The position numbers were made by a program, and so were the translations under genes. The notes under the pieces are model-generated. The model searched no databases and was not told where the DNA came from. It saw only the letters and a program-made list of their open reading frames with translations. Shown here piece after piece: positions 53,756 through 63,915 of a stretch of DNA of 64,000 bases. Positions within the stretch are counted from its first letter, which is position 1; every line of letters starts with the position of its first letter. The DNA comes from Rhizobiales bacterium CCH3-A5 (lineage in GTDB: Bacteria; Pseudomonadota; Alphaproteobacteria; Rhizobiales; Beijerinckiaceae), in assembly GCA_001556025.1 (NCBI GenBank), contig LSIB01000168.1, positions 59,691 through 123,690 of the forward strand, in the 5' to 3' direction.

Positions 53756-55159
53756 TCAAGCACGCGCCGCGAGCTCCCCCGGCAGTGCATAGGCCCATTG
53801 CGTGATGTTGCCCGCGCCCAGGAATACGACGTAATCGCCGGACCCAGCCAACTCCGCCACCATTTCCGCGAGTTGCTCCGGTCCCTCCAGCGGCAGCGCA
53901 TGGCGGTGCCCGCGCGCCTTGATGCCCGAGACCAGCGAATCGCGGTCCGCGCCGGCGATCGGCGCCTCGCCCGCGGCATAGGTCTCGGCCACGATCACCG
54001 TGTCGGCGTCGTTGAAGCAGGCGGCGAAATCGTCGAACAGGCTGGCGAGCCGCGTGTAGCGATGCGGCTGGACGATCGCGATGACCTTGCCCTTGGTCGA
54101 GGCGCGGGCCGCCTTGAGCACGGCGGCGATCTCGACCGGGTGATGGCCGTAATCGTCGAAGATCAGCGCGCCGTTCCATTCGCCGGTCTTCGTGAAGCGT
54201 CGCTTGACCCCGCCGAAGCCGGCGAGCGCCGCCCGGATACGCTCCACCGGCACCCCGAGATCGTAGGCGACGGCGATCGCGGCCGTGGCGTTGAGCGCGT
54301 TGTGGTGTCCCGGCATCGGCATGACGAGGTCGCGCACGACCTCGTCGCGCCCGCGCTTGCGGTCGCGGATCAGCAGCGTGAACTTCGCCTGCCCGCCGGT
54401 GAGGTCGATGTCGATCAGCCGGAAATCGGCCTGCGGATTCTCGCCATAGGTAATGACGCGGCGGTCCTCGATCTGCCCGACCAGCCCCTGCACGGTCGGA
54501 TGGTCGATGCACATCACGGCGAAGCCGTAGAACGGCAGGTTCTCGACGAAGGTTCGGAACGCCGCCTTGATGGCGTCGAACGTGCCGAAATGGTCGAGAT
54601 GTTCGGGGTCGATATTGGTGACGATGGCGACGTCGGCCGGCAGCTTTAGAAATGTGCCGTCCGATTCGTCGGCCTCGACCACCATCCAGTCGCTTTCGCC
54701 CATGCGGGCATTGGTGCCGTAGGCGTTGATGATGCCGCCATTGATCACGGTCGGGTCGAGCCCGCCTTTCTCGAGGAGCGTCGCGACCAGCGATGTCGTG
54801 GTGGTCTTGCCATGCGTGCCGGCGATGGCGATGCAGCTCTTCAGCCGCATCAGCTCGGCCAGCATCTCGGCCCGCCGCACCACCGGCAGCCTCTTTTCGC
54901 GTGCGGCGACCAGTTCCGGGTTGTCGCGCCTGATCGCGGTCGAGACCACAACGACCTCAGCCTCACCGATGTTCTCCGCCTTGTGGCCGACGAAGGTCTT
55001 GATGCCCTTCTCCGCCAATCGCTTGACGTTTGCGCCGTCGGCGGCGTCGGAGCCCTGCACCTGGTAGCCCAGATTGTGCAGCACCTCGGCGATGCCCGAC
55101 ATGCCGATGCCGCCGATGCCGACGAAATGGATGGCGCCGAGTTTTGGCGGCAGTTTCAT
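53756..55159 (-). CDS. murC: UDP-N-acetylmuramate--L-alanine ligase
   Basis: The 467-residue cytoplasmic Mur ligase adds L-Ala to UDP-MurNAc. It opens [17 protein letters not shown], has the ATP-binding [18 protein letters not shown] near residue 110, an [12 protein letters not shown] region near 165, and [17 protein letters not shown]. In the C-terminal domain [15 protein letters not shown] (the MurC-type DDYGHHP) confirms identity. It lies 20 bp after murG. Confidence 0.97.
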   Translation of the reverse strand: MKLPPKLGAIHFVGIGGIGMSGIAEVLHNLGYQVQGSDAADGANVKRLAEKGIKTFVGHKAENIGEAEVVVVSTAIRRDNPELVAAREKRLPVVRRAEMLAELMRLKSCIAIAGTHGKTTTTSLVATLLEKGGLDPTVINGGIINAYGTNARMGESDWMVVEADESDGTFLKLPADVAIVTNIDPEHLDHFGTFDAIKAAFRTFVENLPFYGFAVMCIDHPTVQGLVGQIEDRRVITYGENPQADFRLIDIDLTGGQAKFTLLIRDRKRGRDEVVRDLVMPMPGHHNALNATAAIAVAYDLGVPVERIRAALAGFGGVKRRFTKTGEWNGALIFDDYGHHPVEIAAVLKAARASTKGKVIAIVQPHRYTRLASLFDDFAACFNDADTVIVAETYAAGEAPIAGADRDSLVSGIKARGHRHALPLEGPEQLAEMVAELAGSGDYVVFLGAGNITQWAYALPGELAARA

Positions 55160-55179
55160 GGTCTGAAATCCTTGAAAAA

Positions 55180-56298
55180 CTAGAATCCGGCCGTCTCGCG
55201 GACGAGTGCGGCGAGCCGCTCGGCAGCATCGGGAATGCCGGCGCTCTTCGCGTTTGCAGCCATGGTCGTCAAGTGCGCCGGCTGCGCCATGAGTTGCGAC
55301 AGCTCGGTCGCCAGCCGGCGCGGCGAGAATTCGCTTTGCAGGATGCGGATCGCCCCGCCGGCCCGCTCCAGCACGGCGGCGTTGGCGGCCTGGTCCTGGT
55401 CGAGCGAGCCTGGCAGCGGCACGAGGATGGCGGGACGGCCGATGACGGTCAGCTCCGCGACCGTGGACGCGCCGGCCCGGCCGATGACGAGATGAGCCTT
55501 GGCCATGCGCGCCGGCAGATCCTTGAAGAACGGCGCGATTTCGGCGCGCACGCCCAAGGCCGCATAGACGCCGTTGACGCGCTCATGGTCCTCGCCGCGG
55601 GCCTGCTGGACGATGCGAAGCCGCGCCCGCTCTCTTTCGGAGAGCAACTGGATCGCCGGCGGCACGATGTCGGCCATGATGCGCGCGCCCTGGCTGCCGC
55701 CGAAGACGAGCAGCTCGAAGGTTTTCTCGCGCGGTTCCTCATAGGGCGCGGCCGCGTCGACCACCGCTGGCCTGACCGGATTCCCGACCTGCCGGCATTT
55801 CGCCTTCGCCGACGCCGACAGCCCGCCGACCTCGGCGAAGCCCGTCGCGATCACGCTTGCGCGCCCCGACAGGAAGCGGTTGGCCCGGCCGATCACGGCG
55901 TTCTGCTCGTGGATCAGCGTCTGGAAGCCGCCGAGCGCCGCGCCGAGTACCGGCGGCACCGTCGGATAGCCGCCGAATCCGACAACAAGGACGGGCTTCA
56001 GCTCGCGGACGATGCGGCGCGCAGTGAACGTTCCCTTGGCCAGTTGCAGCAGTGCGCCGGCCATCTTCATCGGAGACCGTCCCGACGGCGTCGCGGCGGG
56101 CACGGCATGCACCGCCTCGGCCGGAAAGCCGCCGGCGAATTCGGCGGCGCGCGTATCGGTCATCAGCACGACGCGCATGCCACGGGCATGGAGCGCGTGG
56201 CTCAGCGCCTCGGCCGGAAACAGGTGCCCGCCGGTGCCGCCGGCGGCGAGGACGACGAGAGGCCCGGTCGCCACGGCGTCAGCGACCATGCTCGCCAT
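55180..56298 (-). CDS. murG: UDP-GlcNAc:lipid I N-acetylglucosaminyltransferase
   Basis: The 372-residue enzyme is a peripheral inner-membrane GT-B glycosyltransferase that turns lipid I into lipid [22 protein letters not shown] is the MurG N-terminal glycine-rich loop; the acceptor region contains [14 protein letters not shown] near residue 110, [13 protein letters not shown] near 195, and [13 protein letters not shown] near 270. Its start overlaps ftsW by 20 bp; a second ATG three codons later (MVADAV) is an alternative. Confidence 0.95.
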   Translation of the reverse strand: MASMVADAVATGPLVVLAAGGTGGHLFPAEALSHALHARGMRVVLMTDTRAAEFAGGFPAEAVHAVPAATPSGRSPMKMAGALLQLAKGTFTARRIVRELKPVLVVGFGGYPTVPPVLGAALGGFQTLIHEQNAVIGRANRFLSGRASVIATGFAEVGGLSASAKAKCRQVGNPVRPAVVDAAAPYEEPREKTFELLVFGGSQGARIMADIVPPAIQLLSERERARLRIVQQARGEDHERVNGVYAALGVRAEIAPFFKDLPARMAKAHLVIGRAGASTVAELTVIGRPAILVPLPGSLDQDQAANAAVLERAGGAIRILQSEFSPRRLATELSQLMAQPAHLTTMAANAKSAGIPDAAERLAALVRETAGF

Positions 56299-57412
56299 AG
56301 CCCGTGGCGCGGGGGCGCTTGCGCGTCAGCGCCAGCAGGAAGCCGGTGCCGATGGCAAGCGAGATCAGCGAGGAGCCGCCATAGGAGATGAAGGGCAGCG
56401 TCATGCCCTTGGCCGGCATCATGTGCAGGTTGACCATCATGTTGATTGCCGCCTGGATGCCGAAAAGCAGGGCGAGCCCCGTTACCGCGAGCCGCAAGAA
56501 CGGATCCTCGGCCTTCTGCGCCACGAACAGCGAGCGCAGCACGATCAGCGCGAACAACATCACGAGCAGGATGCAGACGACGATGCCGAATTCCTCCGCC
56601 GTGACGGCGAAGATGAAGTCGGTATGGGCGTCGGGCAGGATGCGCTTGACGGTGCCCTCGCCGGGCCCCTTCCCGAGCCAGCCGCCGGATGAGAAGCTCT
56701 CGAGCGCGGTGTCGATCTGGAAGGTGTCGCCGGAGCCCTTGTCCATGAAGCGCTCGATGCGGGCGCGCACATGCGGCACGAGCTGATAGGCGATGAGGAT
56801 ACCGAACGCTCCGGCCCCGCCGAGCCCCAGCACCCAGAACCAGTGCAGGCCGGCGACGAAGAACAGTCCGCACCACACGAGACTGACGAGGACGGTCTGG
56901 CCGAAATCGGGCTGCAGCACGAGCGGCGTGATCGTCAGCGGCAGCAGAAGAAAGGCGAGCCAGGTGCCTGGCAGGTCCGGGCGGCGCGTGCCTTCGGCAA
57001 ACGCCCAGGCCGAGAGCACGACGAAGGCCGGTTTCATGAACTCCGAGGGCTGGATCGAGCCGAGCGGTCCCAGCGTCAGCCAGCGCCGCGCACCCTTGAC
57101 CTCGACGCCGAGATAGAGCGTCGCCACCACCATCGCGAGCGAGGCGGCGAAGATCAGCAGCGCCGCCCGCCGCACCTGCCGCGGCGACATGAAGGAGACC
57201 GAGAGCACGATAGCCAGCGCCGCCAGCAGATAGACCGCCTGCCGGTTGACGAAATGAAAGGTGGAGAGGCCGAGCCGCTCGGCCACCGGTGGGCCGCCCG
57301 CCATCAGCAGCACGACGCCCGAGACCATCAGCGTGATCAGCGCGCCCAGGATCACCCGGTCGACCGACCACCACCAGCGACCGCTGAAACTGGGTTCCGC
57401 GCGCGAGACCAT
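56279..57412 (-). CDS. ftsW: FtsW, lipid II polymerase/SEDS division protein
   Basis: The 377-residue SEDS protein has about ten membrane helices. Conserved features are GARRWLTLGPLGSIQPSEFMK near residue 110, LQPDFGQTVLV near 165, and the pore loop GGWLGKGPGEGTVKRILPDAHTDFIFAVTAEEFG near 250, including the catalytic region. It polymerises septal glycan with FtsI. ATG at 57410-57412 is preferred; a GTG 15 codons upstream is an alternative. The promoter region upstream carries a CtrA-like box and two GANTC sites. Confidence 0.94.
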   Translation of the reverse strand: MVSRAEPSFSGRWWWSVDRVILGALITLMVSGVVLLMAGGPPVAERLGLSTFHFVNRQAVYLLAALAIVLSVSFMSPRQVRRAALLIFAASLAMVVATLYLGVEVKGARRWLTLGPLGSIQPSEFMKPAFVVLSAWAFAEGTRRPDLPGTWLAFLLLPLTITPLVLQPDFGQTVLVSLVWCGLFFVAGLHWFWVLGLGGAGAFGILIAYQLVPHVRARIERFMDKGSGDTFQIDTALESFSSGGWLGKGPGEGTVKRILPDAHTDFIFAVTAEEFGIVVCILLVMLFALIVLRSLFVAQKAEDPFLRLAVTGLALLFGIQAAINMMVNLHMMPAKGMTLPFISYGGSSLISLAIGTGFLLALTRKRPRATGYGEHGR

Positions 57413-57461
57413 GCGAGAGCTTCCCAAAGAGAGACCGGCGCGGGAGACGCGCCTCACTGAC

Positions 57462-57498
57462 GAATCATTGTGTCAATGAAGGGTTAACGGAATGATTC
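57462..57498 (-). promoter_or_regulatory. CtrA-like box and two GANTC sites upstream of ftsW
   Basis: TCAA at 57473-57476 and TTAA at 57484-57487 have a 7-bp spacer, one mismatch from TTAA-N7-TTAA. GAATC at 57462-57466 and GATTC at 57494-57498 flank it. It is the only sizeable gap (about 114 bp) between murD and ftsW. Confidence 0.42.
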
Positions 57499-57526
57499 CG
57501 AATGGGCGGATAGTGGTGCCCGAGCC

Positions 57527-58957
57527 CTACCCGGCCCCGAATGCGACGAAGCCCGGCAGTCCCGTCACCAGCCCCCTGAATGCCTCGCCCCGCACCTCGA
57601 AATTCGGGAACTGGTCGAAGGAGGCGCAGGCCGGCGAGAGCAGCACGGCGATCTCCGCCTCGCCAGGCGCGGCCAGCGCATCGCGCGTCGCCTCAGCAAC
57701 CGCGACATCGAGCGTGCCGCAGCGCTCATAGCCGACGTTGCCGGCCGCATCGAAGGTCTCGGCGAACAGATCGCTCGCGGCCCCGATCAAATAGGCCCTG
57801 GCAATGTTGGGAAAGTAGCGGCGCAAACTCTCGATGCCGCCTTCCTTCGCCTTGCCGCCGAGGATCCAGAAGATGTCGCGGAAGGAGGTCAGCGCCTTCT
57901 CCGTCGAGTCGGCGTTGGTCGCCTTGGAATCGTTGATGAAGACGACGCGGCCGATCCGGCCGATCTCCTCCATGCGGTGCGCCAGCCCCGGATAGCTCCT
58001 GAAGCCGGCGGCGATTTCCTCCGCCGTCAGGCCGAGTGCGAAGCAGGCGGCAAAGGCTGCCGCCGCGTTCTGGGCGTTGTGCGAACCGCGCAGGGAACCG
58101 ATGCCGGCGAGGTTGGCGACGACCTTCGGCCTGCCGTCCAGGACCTGCACGATGCGGGTGTCGAGCTTGCCGGCATTGGCGGTGATGCCGGCGAAGACGC
58201 CCGCGTCGAGCGGCTGCTCGCCGCTGATCTTCACAAGCGGCCGCCCTGTCGCCGCGCGCCGCCGCGCCATCTGCTTGGACGGCTCGTCGTCGACGCCGAT
58301 GACCGCGATGTCGGCCGACGCGACCAGTCGCTCCTTGATCGCGCCGTAGTTCTCGAACGTTCCATGCCGGTCGAGATGGTCCGGAGTCAGGTTCATCTGG
58401 ATGCCGACGCTGGGCGCAATCGAGGGCGCGAGGTCGATCTGGTAGCTCGAGCATTCGATGACGTGGATCCGGTTTGCCGCCGGCGGCTCCAGCGCCAGAA
58501 CGGCCGTGCCGATATTGCCGCCCATCTGCGCGTCGCGCCCGGCGCTGCGCAGGACATGGGCGATCAGCGCCGTCGTCGTCGATTTGCCGTTGGTGCCGGT
58601 GATGCAAACGACCGGCGCGTTTGGTGCGGTGGCGGCCCGCTCGCGGAAGAACAGTTCGATGTCGCCGATCACCGGGATGCCGACGGACTTGGCCTTGTCC
58701 GCGGTCCAGTGCGGCTGCGGATGCGTCAGCGGCACGCCCGGCGCAAGCACGAGCGCAGCGTAACCCGACCAGTCGGTGGCCGCGAGATCGACGCTCGCGA
58801 CGCCCTCGGCCGCCGCCTTGTCGCGACTGACGTGGCTGTCGTCCCAGGCCGCTACCTCTGCGCCTCCCGCCTTGAGCGCCCGCGCCGTCGCCAGCCCCGA
58901 GCCGCCGAGCCCGAACAGCGCGACGCGCTGCCCGGCAAAGACCGTGACAGGCGTCAT
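57527..58957 (-). CDS. murD: UDP-N-acetylmuramoylalanine--D-glutamate ligase
   Basis: The 476-residue Mur ligase adds D-Glu. [16 protein letters not shown] is the N-terminal Rossmann start, [19 protein letters not shown] near residue 115 binds ATP, and [16 protein letters not shown] and [15 protein letters not shown] are MurD-specific. [17 protein letters not shown] near 350 is the C-terminal substrate loop. Its ATG shares one base with the mraY stop (TGATG at 58957). Confidence 0.96.
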   Translation of the reverse strand: MTPVTVFAGQRVALFGLGGSGLATARALKAGGAEVAAWDDSHVSRDKAAAEGVASVDLAATDWSGYAALVLAPGVPLTHPQPHWTADKAKSVGIPVIGDIELFFRERAATAPNAPVVCITGTNGKSTTTALIAHVLRSAGRDAQMGGNIGTAVLALEPPAANRIHVIECSSYQIDLAPSIAPSVGIQMNLTPDHLDRHGTFENYGAIKERLVASADIAVIGVDDEPSKQMARRRAATGRPLVKISGEQPLDAGVFAGITANAGKLDTRIVQVLDGRPKVVANLAGIGSLRGSHNAQNAAAAFAACFALGLTAEEIAAGFRSYPGLAHRMEEIGRIGRVVFINDSKATNADSTEKALTSFRDIFWILGGKAKEGGIESLRRYFPNIARAYLIGAASDLFAETFDAAGNVGYERCGTLDVAVAEATRDALAAPGEAEIAVLLSPACASFDQFPNFEVRGEAFRGLVTGLPGFVAFGAG

Positions 58958-60039
58958 CAGCGCAGCTTCAGCGTCGAGAGGCCAACCAGCGCCAGCACCA
59001 CCGAGATGATCCAGAATCGGATCACGACCTGCGGCTCGGTCCAGCCCAGCTTCTCGAAGTGGTGGTGGATCGGAGCCATCAGGAAGACGCGTCGTCCGGT
59101 ACGCTTGTAGACGAAAACCTGGATGATGACCGACAGCGCCTCCAGCACGAACAGCCCACCGACGATGGCGAGCACGATCTCGTGCTTGGTCGCGACCGCG
59201 ATGGTGCCGAGCAGACCGCCCAGACCCAGCGAGCCGGTATCGCCCATGAAGATCTGGGCGGGCGGCGCGTTGAACCAGAGGAATCCGAGCCCTGCCCCGA
59301 TCAGCGCGCCGCAGATCACCGAGAGTTCGCCAGCGCCCGGGACATGGTGAATCTGGAGATAGTTGGCGAAGATCGCGTTGCCTGTCAGGTAGGAGATGAA
59401 GCCGAAGGTGGCCGCCGCGATCATCACCGGCACGATGGCGAGCCCGTCAAGCCCGTCGGTCAGGTTCACGGCGTTGCCGGCTCCGACGATGACGAAGGCC
59501 GCGACCAGCGGAAACAGCAGCCCGAGCGGCACGATCAGTTCCTTGAGGAACGGCATCGCGAAGCCCGACGAGATCGAGGGCGGGCCGTATTGCATGATCG
59601 CGCCGCAGGCGACGAGCGCGATGGCGACCTCCAGCGTGATCCGCGCCTTGCCCGAAAACCCCTTGTGGGACTGCTTCGTCACCTTGAGATAGTCGTCGTA
59701 GAAGCCGATCGCGCCATAGCTCGCCGTCACCATCAGCACGATCCAGACATAAGGATTGCGCAAATTGCCCCAGAGCAGCGTCGCGGCGAACAGACCGGTC
59801 AGGATCATCAGCCCGCCCATGGTCGGCGTGCCGCGCTTGGCGAGATGCGATTCGGGGCCGTCCGTACGGATCGGCTGGCCCTTGCCCTGCTTCAGCCGCA
59901 GCCAGGAGATGGCGGCGGGGCCGAAGAAAAACACGAACAGCAGCGCGGTCGCGGTCGCCCCGCCGGCGCGGAAGGTGATGTAGCGGAACACGTTCAGGAT
60001 CGGGAACGTGCCCGAGAAATCGGCCAGCCAGACGAGCAT
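58957..60039 (-). CDS. mraY: Phospho-N-acetylmuramoyl-pentapeptide transferase
   Basis: The 360-residue inner-membrane enzyme attaches the muramyl-pentapeptide to undecaprenyl phosphate, giving lipid I. Ten helices are expected. Motifs are [15 protein letters not shown] near residue 65, [18 protein letters not shown] near 115, [13 protein letters not shown] near 190 and [15 protein letters not shown] near 265; the Asp residues bind magnesium and substrate. It is 18 bp downstream of murF and coupled to murD. Confidence 0.97.
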   Translation of the reverse strand: MLVWLADFSGTFPILNVFRYITFRAGGATATALLFVFFFGPAAISWLRLKQGKGQPIRTDGPESHLAKRGTPTMGGLMILTGLFAATLLWGNLRNPYVWIVLMVTASYGAIGFYDDYLKVTKQSHKGFSGKARITLEVAIALVACGAIMQYGPPSISSGFAMPFLKELIVPLGLLFPLVAAFVIVGAGNAVNLTDGLDGLAIVPVMIAAATFGFISYLTGNAIFANYLQIHHVPGAGELSVICGALIGAGLGFLWFNAPPAQIFMGDTGSLGLGGLLGTIAVATKHEIVLAIVGGLFVLEALSVIIQVFVYKRTGRRVFLMAPIHHHFEKLGWTEPQVVIRFWIISVVLALVGLSTLKLR

Positions 60040-60057
60040 TGTTCAATTCTCTCGTTC

Positions 60058-61482
60058 TTATTCGTCCACCGGCGCAGCCGGGAAGCGCGCCACGATCGCC
60101 TTGACGATCGGCCCCATGCGCGACCCGAGCGAACCCTTGACGGTGACGACGTCGCCGGCCCGGATCGCATCCAGCACAAGCGGCTCAAGCCCGCTCGCCT
60201 GCGCGGCATAAGCCCCCCTGATGGCGGAAGGCAAGCCGTCATAGAGACCGCGCATCAGCGGCCCGCAGGCGAAGACCTTGTCGACGCCGTTGGTCAGCAC
60301 CGCGTCAGTCAGCCCCTCATGCAGCGCCGGCCCGCTGGGGCCGAGTTCCAGCATGTCGCCGAGCACGGCGATGCGCCGTCCTCGACCCGTGACCGGAATG
60401 CGGCCGAGATTCTCGATCGCGGCGCGCATCGAGGCCGGGTTGCCGTTATAGCTCTCGTCAATCAGCGTAAACCGCCCGCCCGGCACCTGCAGGCTCTGGC
60501 GCGCGCCACGTCCGGCGGGCGGGACGAGGTCGCCCAGCGCCAGCGCCGCCAGCGCGAGATCCGCGCCAAGCGCCTCGACAGCCGCCAGAACCGCCAGCGA
60601 ATTCAGGACGATATGCTTGCCTGGGCTGCCGAGCTTGTAGGTCACGGGCCGGCCATGGACCAGCGCATCGACGGTCGAGACATCCGGCTTGAGCGAGCAC
60701 GATAGGAGCCGCACATCGGCGTCGCGGCTCTCGCCGAAGGTGACGATGCGCCTGCCAGGCCCTGCCTCGGCGAGCCGGCGCAGCAGCGCGGCCTGCGGAA
60801 TGTCGGCGTTGAGGATCGCGGTTCCGCCCGGCTTCAGCGCGGCGAAGATCGAGCCCTTCTCCTCGGCGATGCCGTCGAGCGACGCGAAAGCCGCCAGATG
60901 CACCGGCTGCACGGTGGTGACGATCGCGACGTCGGGCGCGACCATCCTTGCCAGCGGCAGGATCTCGCCGGGATTGCTCATGCCGATCTCGTAGACCCCG
61001 TAGCGCACATCGGCAGGCGTCCGGCACAGCGTCAAAGGCACGCCCCAATGATTGTTGTAGGAGGCGACAGGCGCATGGGTCTTGCCCTGCCGCGACAGCA
61101 CGAGGCGCAGCGCCTCCTTGGTGCCGGTCTTGCCGACCGAGCCGGTCACGGCGACGACGCCGGCCTTCAGCTCGGCCCGGCGAACGACGCCGGCCCGCTC
61201 CATCGCCTTCAGCACGTCGGGCACGACGGCGTAGGGGCCGGCCCCGGTGAAGGCTACGGCATGCGCCTCGTCGATCACGGCGAGCCCCGCGCCCTTTTCG
61301 AGAGCGCCAGCGACGAAATCATGTCCGTCGCGCGCTTCTCCCAGGATCGCGAAGAAAGTCTCGCCCGGCTCGATCGTGCGCGTATCGATTGAGGCTCCCG
61401 TAATTGGGCCCGGCATTGTCCCGACCAGCCGCGCGCCCAGCGCCGCGACCAGTGCCTCACCGTTCCACAGGGGCGCGCTCAT
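60058..61482 (-). CDS. murF: UDP-N-acetylmuramoyl-tripeptide--D-alanyl-D-alanine ligase
   Basis: The 474-residue Mur ligase adds the D-Ala-D-Ala product of Ddl to the tripeptide. ASIDTRTIEPGETFFAI is the N-terminal start, VTGSVGKTGTKEALRLVL near residue 115 binds ATP, and YNNHWGVPLTLCRTPADVRYGVYEIG is the MurF central block. DESYNGNPASMRAAIENL near 345 lies in the C-terminal domain. It overlaps murE by 4 bp. Confidence 0.96.
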   Translation of the reverse strand: MSAPLWNGEALVAALGARLVGTMPGPITGASIDTRTIEPGETFFAILGEARDGHDFVAGALEKGAGLAVIDEAHAVAFTGAGPYAVVPDVLKAMERAGVVRRAELKAGVVAVTGSVGKTGTKEALRLVLSRQGKTHAPVASYNNHWGVPLTLCRTPADVRYGVYEIGMSNPGEILPLARMVAPDVAIVTTVQPVHLAAFASLDGIAEEKGSIFAALKPGGTAILNADIPQAALLRRLAEAGPGRRIVTFGESRDADVRLLSCSLKPDVSTVDALVHGRPVTYKLGSPGKHIVLNSLAVLAAVEALGADLALAALALGDLVPPAGRGARQSLQVPGGRFTLIDESYNGNPASMRAAIENLGRIPVTGRGRRIAVLGDMLELGPSGPALHEGLTDAVLTNGVDKVFACGPLMRGLYDGLPSAIRGAYAAQASGLEPLVLDAIRAGDVVTVKGSLGSRMGPIVKAIVARFPAAPVDE

Positions 61483-62936
61483 CCTTGTATCTCCGCGATG
61501 GCCGTCCTGACCGCCTCGTGGTCCGAGAAGGGCAATGTGCGATCGCCCACGATCTGGCCGCTTTCATGGCCCTTTCCGGCAACCACCAGAAGATCGCCGG
61601 GACCGAGCAGGCCGACGCCATGGCGGATCGCCTGCGCGCGATCGCCGATTTCGGCGAGCTTCGACGAGGCGGCCATGATCTGCGCCCGGATCGCGGCCGG
61701 GTTCTCGCTGCGCGGGTTGTCGTCGGTGACGATGGCGATGTCGGAATTCTCCGCCGCGATCGCGCCCATCAGCGGGCGCTTGCCTTTGTCGCGATCGCCG
61801 CCGCAGCCGAAGACGCAGATCAGTTTTCCGGTGGCGTACGGCCGCAGCGTCGTCAGCACTGCGGCGAGCGCATCGGGCTTATGGGCGTAATCGACGATGG
61901 CGAGCCCGCCATTGACGGCGCCGACCCGCTCCAGCCGCCCGGCGACGCCGGTGAGGCCGGCCATCGCAGCAAGCGCGGCATCCGCATCTTCGCCCGTCGC
62001 CAGCGCCAGAGCGGCCGCCACCAACGCGTTGCCAGCCATGAAATCCCCGACCAGCGGCAGCGTAATCTCACGCTCCCGTCCGTTGTAAGCGACGGTCAGG
62101 CGCTGCGAAAAACCGTCCCGAGCGCTGCCGACTAGCCTGAGCGTCTCGCCCTTTCGCCCCACGCCGATCAGGCGATGGCCAGCGTCCTGCGCGGCCTGCG
62201 CGGCCTCGTCCGCATAGGGCTCGTCGCGGTTGATCACCACGGGCGAGCCCGGAGGCAAAAGCCGCCAGAGCCGCATCTTCGCGGCGAAATACTCCTCGAC
62301 GGTCGGATGATAGTCGAGATGGTCGCGGCCGAGATTGAGGAAGGCTCCGGCGCACAGGCGCACGCCGTCGAGCCGGTGCTGATCGAGCCCGTGCGAGGAC
62401 GCCTCCATAGCCAGATGCGTGACGCCGTCGCTGGCCAACCTGTCGAGCGAGGCGTGCAGCGAGAGCGGGTCCGGCGTCGTCAGCGAACCATAGTCAGAGC
62501 CCTTCGACGTCACCACGCCGATGGTGCCGAGGCTCGCCGCCTCGTGGCCGAGCGCGGCGAAGATCTGGCGGGTGAAGTCGGCGACCGAGGATTTGCCGCT
62601 GGTGCCGGTGACGGCGACGATGGTTTGCGGCTGGCGTGGATGAACCATGGCCGCGGCGCGCGAGAGGGCGAGGCGCGGATCGCCGACCTGCGCGAAGGCG
62701 ATCCCGGCCGGCAGATCGGCCGGCCTCGGCGCGGCCGACACGACGGCGCTCGCGCCACGCGCGACGGCGTCCGCGATAAAGCGCGCGCCGTCCGCCCTGG
62801 CGCCGGCCAGCGCGACGAAGACCTCGCCGGTTGTGACCTTGCGGCTATCGAAGGCGACGCCTGTAACGGAGCGGCCGGACTCGTCGGGCGAAAACGCCTC
62901 TGGAAAGAGCTGGCCAAGGCTGAAGGCGGACATCAT
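61479..62936 (-). CDS. murE: UDP-N-acetylmuramoyl-tripeptide synthetase, meso-diaminopimelate type
   Basis: The 485-residue Mur ligase adds the third residue. VAFDSRKVTTGEVFVAL near residue 25, VTGTSGKSSVADF near 110 for ATP, and MEASSHGLDQHRLDGV near 175 are standard. DNPRSENP near 405 is the loop that recognises meso-diaminopimelate rather than lysine, as expected for a Gram-negative. The first ATG is used; the next codon is also ATG. The preceding base order TGATG means an upstream frame stops exactly at its start, where an IS element has been inserted 89 bp away. Confidence 0.96.
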   Translation of the reverse strand: MMSAFSLGQLFPEAFSPDESGRSVTGVAFDSRKVTTGEVFVALAGARADGARFIADAVARGASAVVSAAPRPADLPAGIAFAQVGDPRLALSRAAAMVHPRQPQTIVAVTGTSGKSSVADFTRQIFAALGHEAASLGTIGVVTSKGSDYGSLTTPDPLSLHASLDRLASDGVTHLAMEASSHGLDQHRLDGVRLCAGAFLNLGRDHLDYHPTVEEYFAAKMRLWRLLPPGSPVVINRDEPYADEAAQAAQDAGHRLIGVGRKGETLRLVGSARDGFSQRLTVAYNGREREITLPLVGDFMAGNALVAAALALATGEDADAALAAMAGLTGVAGRLERVGAVNGGLAIVDYAHKPDALAAVLTTLRPYATGKLICVFGCGGDRDKGKRPLMGAIAAENSDIAIVTDDNPRSENPAAIRAQIMAASSKLAEIGDRAQAIRHGVGLLGPGDLLVVAGKGHESGQIVGDRTLPFSDHEAVRTAIAEIQG

Positions 62937-63024
62937 CAGGTCTCGATTCGGAGAGATGCGACCATCACAGCCCTCACCCCGCGGGGCAAGGCGAAGCCCG
63001 GTGTATCGAGCAGCCCGGATCGCG
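62936..63024 (-). pseudogene. Possible 3' remnant of the gene upstream of murE (ftsI expected)
   Basis: Between murE and the IS edge, 89 bp are open in a frame that ends in a TGA sharing the A of the murE ATG, as at the mraY-murD junction. The 28 codons read GLLDTPGFALPRGVRAVMVA and then SLRIET. In related clusters ftsI precedes murE, so this could be its last codons, cut off by the element. I cannot recognise a FtsI-specific motif in so short a piece; it could instead be murE leader DNA. Confidence 0.35.
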
Positions 63025-63054
63025 TGGCCTGCTGCCGGTTCTGTGGACGGTCGG

Positions 63055-63915
63055 TTAGGCTAATCCGACCTTCTTTTCGAACTCGGCCGGGCTGAGATAG
63101 CCGATGGTCGAGTGCCTGCGAACGGCGTTGTAGAACCGCTCGATGTAATCGAACAGGTCGGCGCGTGCCTCGTCCCTGGTCCGGTAGACCCTGCCTCTGA
63201 TCCGCTCGGTCTTCAGCGAGGAGAAGAAGCTCTCCATGGCGGCATTGTCCCAGACATTGCCGGAGCGGCTCATCGAGCAGGTGATGCCGTTGTCGGCCAT
63301 CAGCTTCTGGAACGGTTCGCTGGCGTACTGGCTGCCCTGGTCGGAGTGATGCAGCAGCGCGTCGGGCTTGCCGCGGCGCCAGATCGCCATCACGAGCGCG
63401 TCGGTGACGAGCTGCGCGGTCATCTCGGCCTTCATCGACCAGCCGACGACGCGGCGGGAGAACAGATCGATGACGGCCGCCACATAGAGCCAACCCTCGG
63501 CGGTCCAGACATAGGTGAAGTCGGCGATCCAGCGCTGGTTCGGCCGCTCGGCATGGAACGCACGGTCGAGCGTGTTGGGAGCGATCGCCGAGCGCTGGCC
63601 GTCATCCTTCGGCAACCTGCGCCGGCGTGGCCTCGCGCGCAGGGCCTGCATCCGCATCAGCCGCTCGATGCGGTGAAGGCCGCAATCGATGCCGTCCGCC
63701 AGCACGTCCCGCCAGACGCGGCGAGCACCGTAAGTGCGATCCGAGCCGATGAAGCTCGCCCGCACCTTCACCCCGATCGCCTCGTCGTCTTGGCTGCGCT
63801 TGCTCGGCGTTCTGGCGAGCCAGGCATGAAAGCCCGAGCGCGACACATCCAGCGCTTCGCACAGCCACGCCACCGGCCAGATCCCCCGGTGCTTCGCAAT
63901 GAACGCGAACCTCAT
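63055..63915 (-). CDS. IS3-family transposase OrfB (DDE integrase domain)
   Basis: The 286-residue OrfB starts MRFAFIAKHRGIWPV, the usual opening of IS51/IS407-like OrfB, with an HTH_21 region containing YGARRVWRDVLADG. The rve core carries the DDE triad: D in WIADFTYVWT, D in LLHHSDQGSQYAS and E in WDNAAMESFFSSLKTE. It ends YNAVRRHSTIGYLSPAEFE, also typical. It appears intact. In this family OrfB is normally made as an OrfAB fusion by frameshifting; its own ATG at 63913-63915 overlaps the OrfA stop. Confidence 0.92.
   Translation of the reverse strand: MRFAFIAKHRGIWPVAWLCEALDVSRSGFHAWLARTPSKRSQDDEAIGVKVRASFIGSDRTYGARRVWRDVLADGIDCGLHRIERLMRMQALRARPRRRRLPKDDGQRSAIAPNTLDRAFHAERPNQRWIADFTYVWTAEGWLYVAAVIDLFSRRVVGWSMKAEMTAQLVTDALVMAIWRRGKPDALLHHSDQGSQYASEPFQKLMADNGITCSMSRSGNVWDNAAMESFFSSLKTERIRGRVYRTRDEARADLFDYIERFYNAVRRHSTIGYLSPAEFEKKVGLA

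Noticed and set aside
59059..60705. Plus-strand frame of about 548 codons
   Set aside because: Shadow opposite mraY and murF, His/Arg/Asp-rich and without domain.
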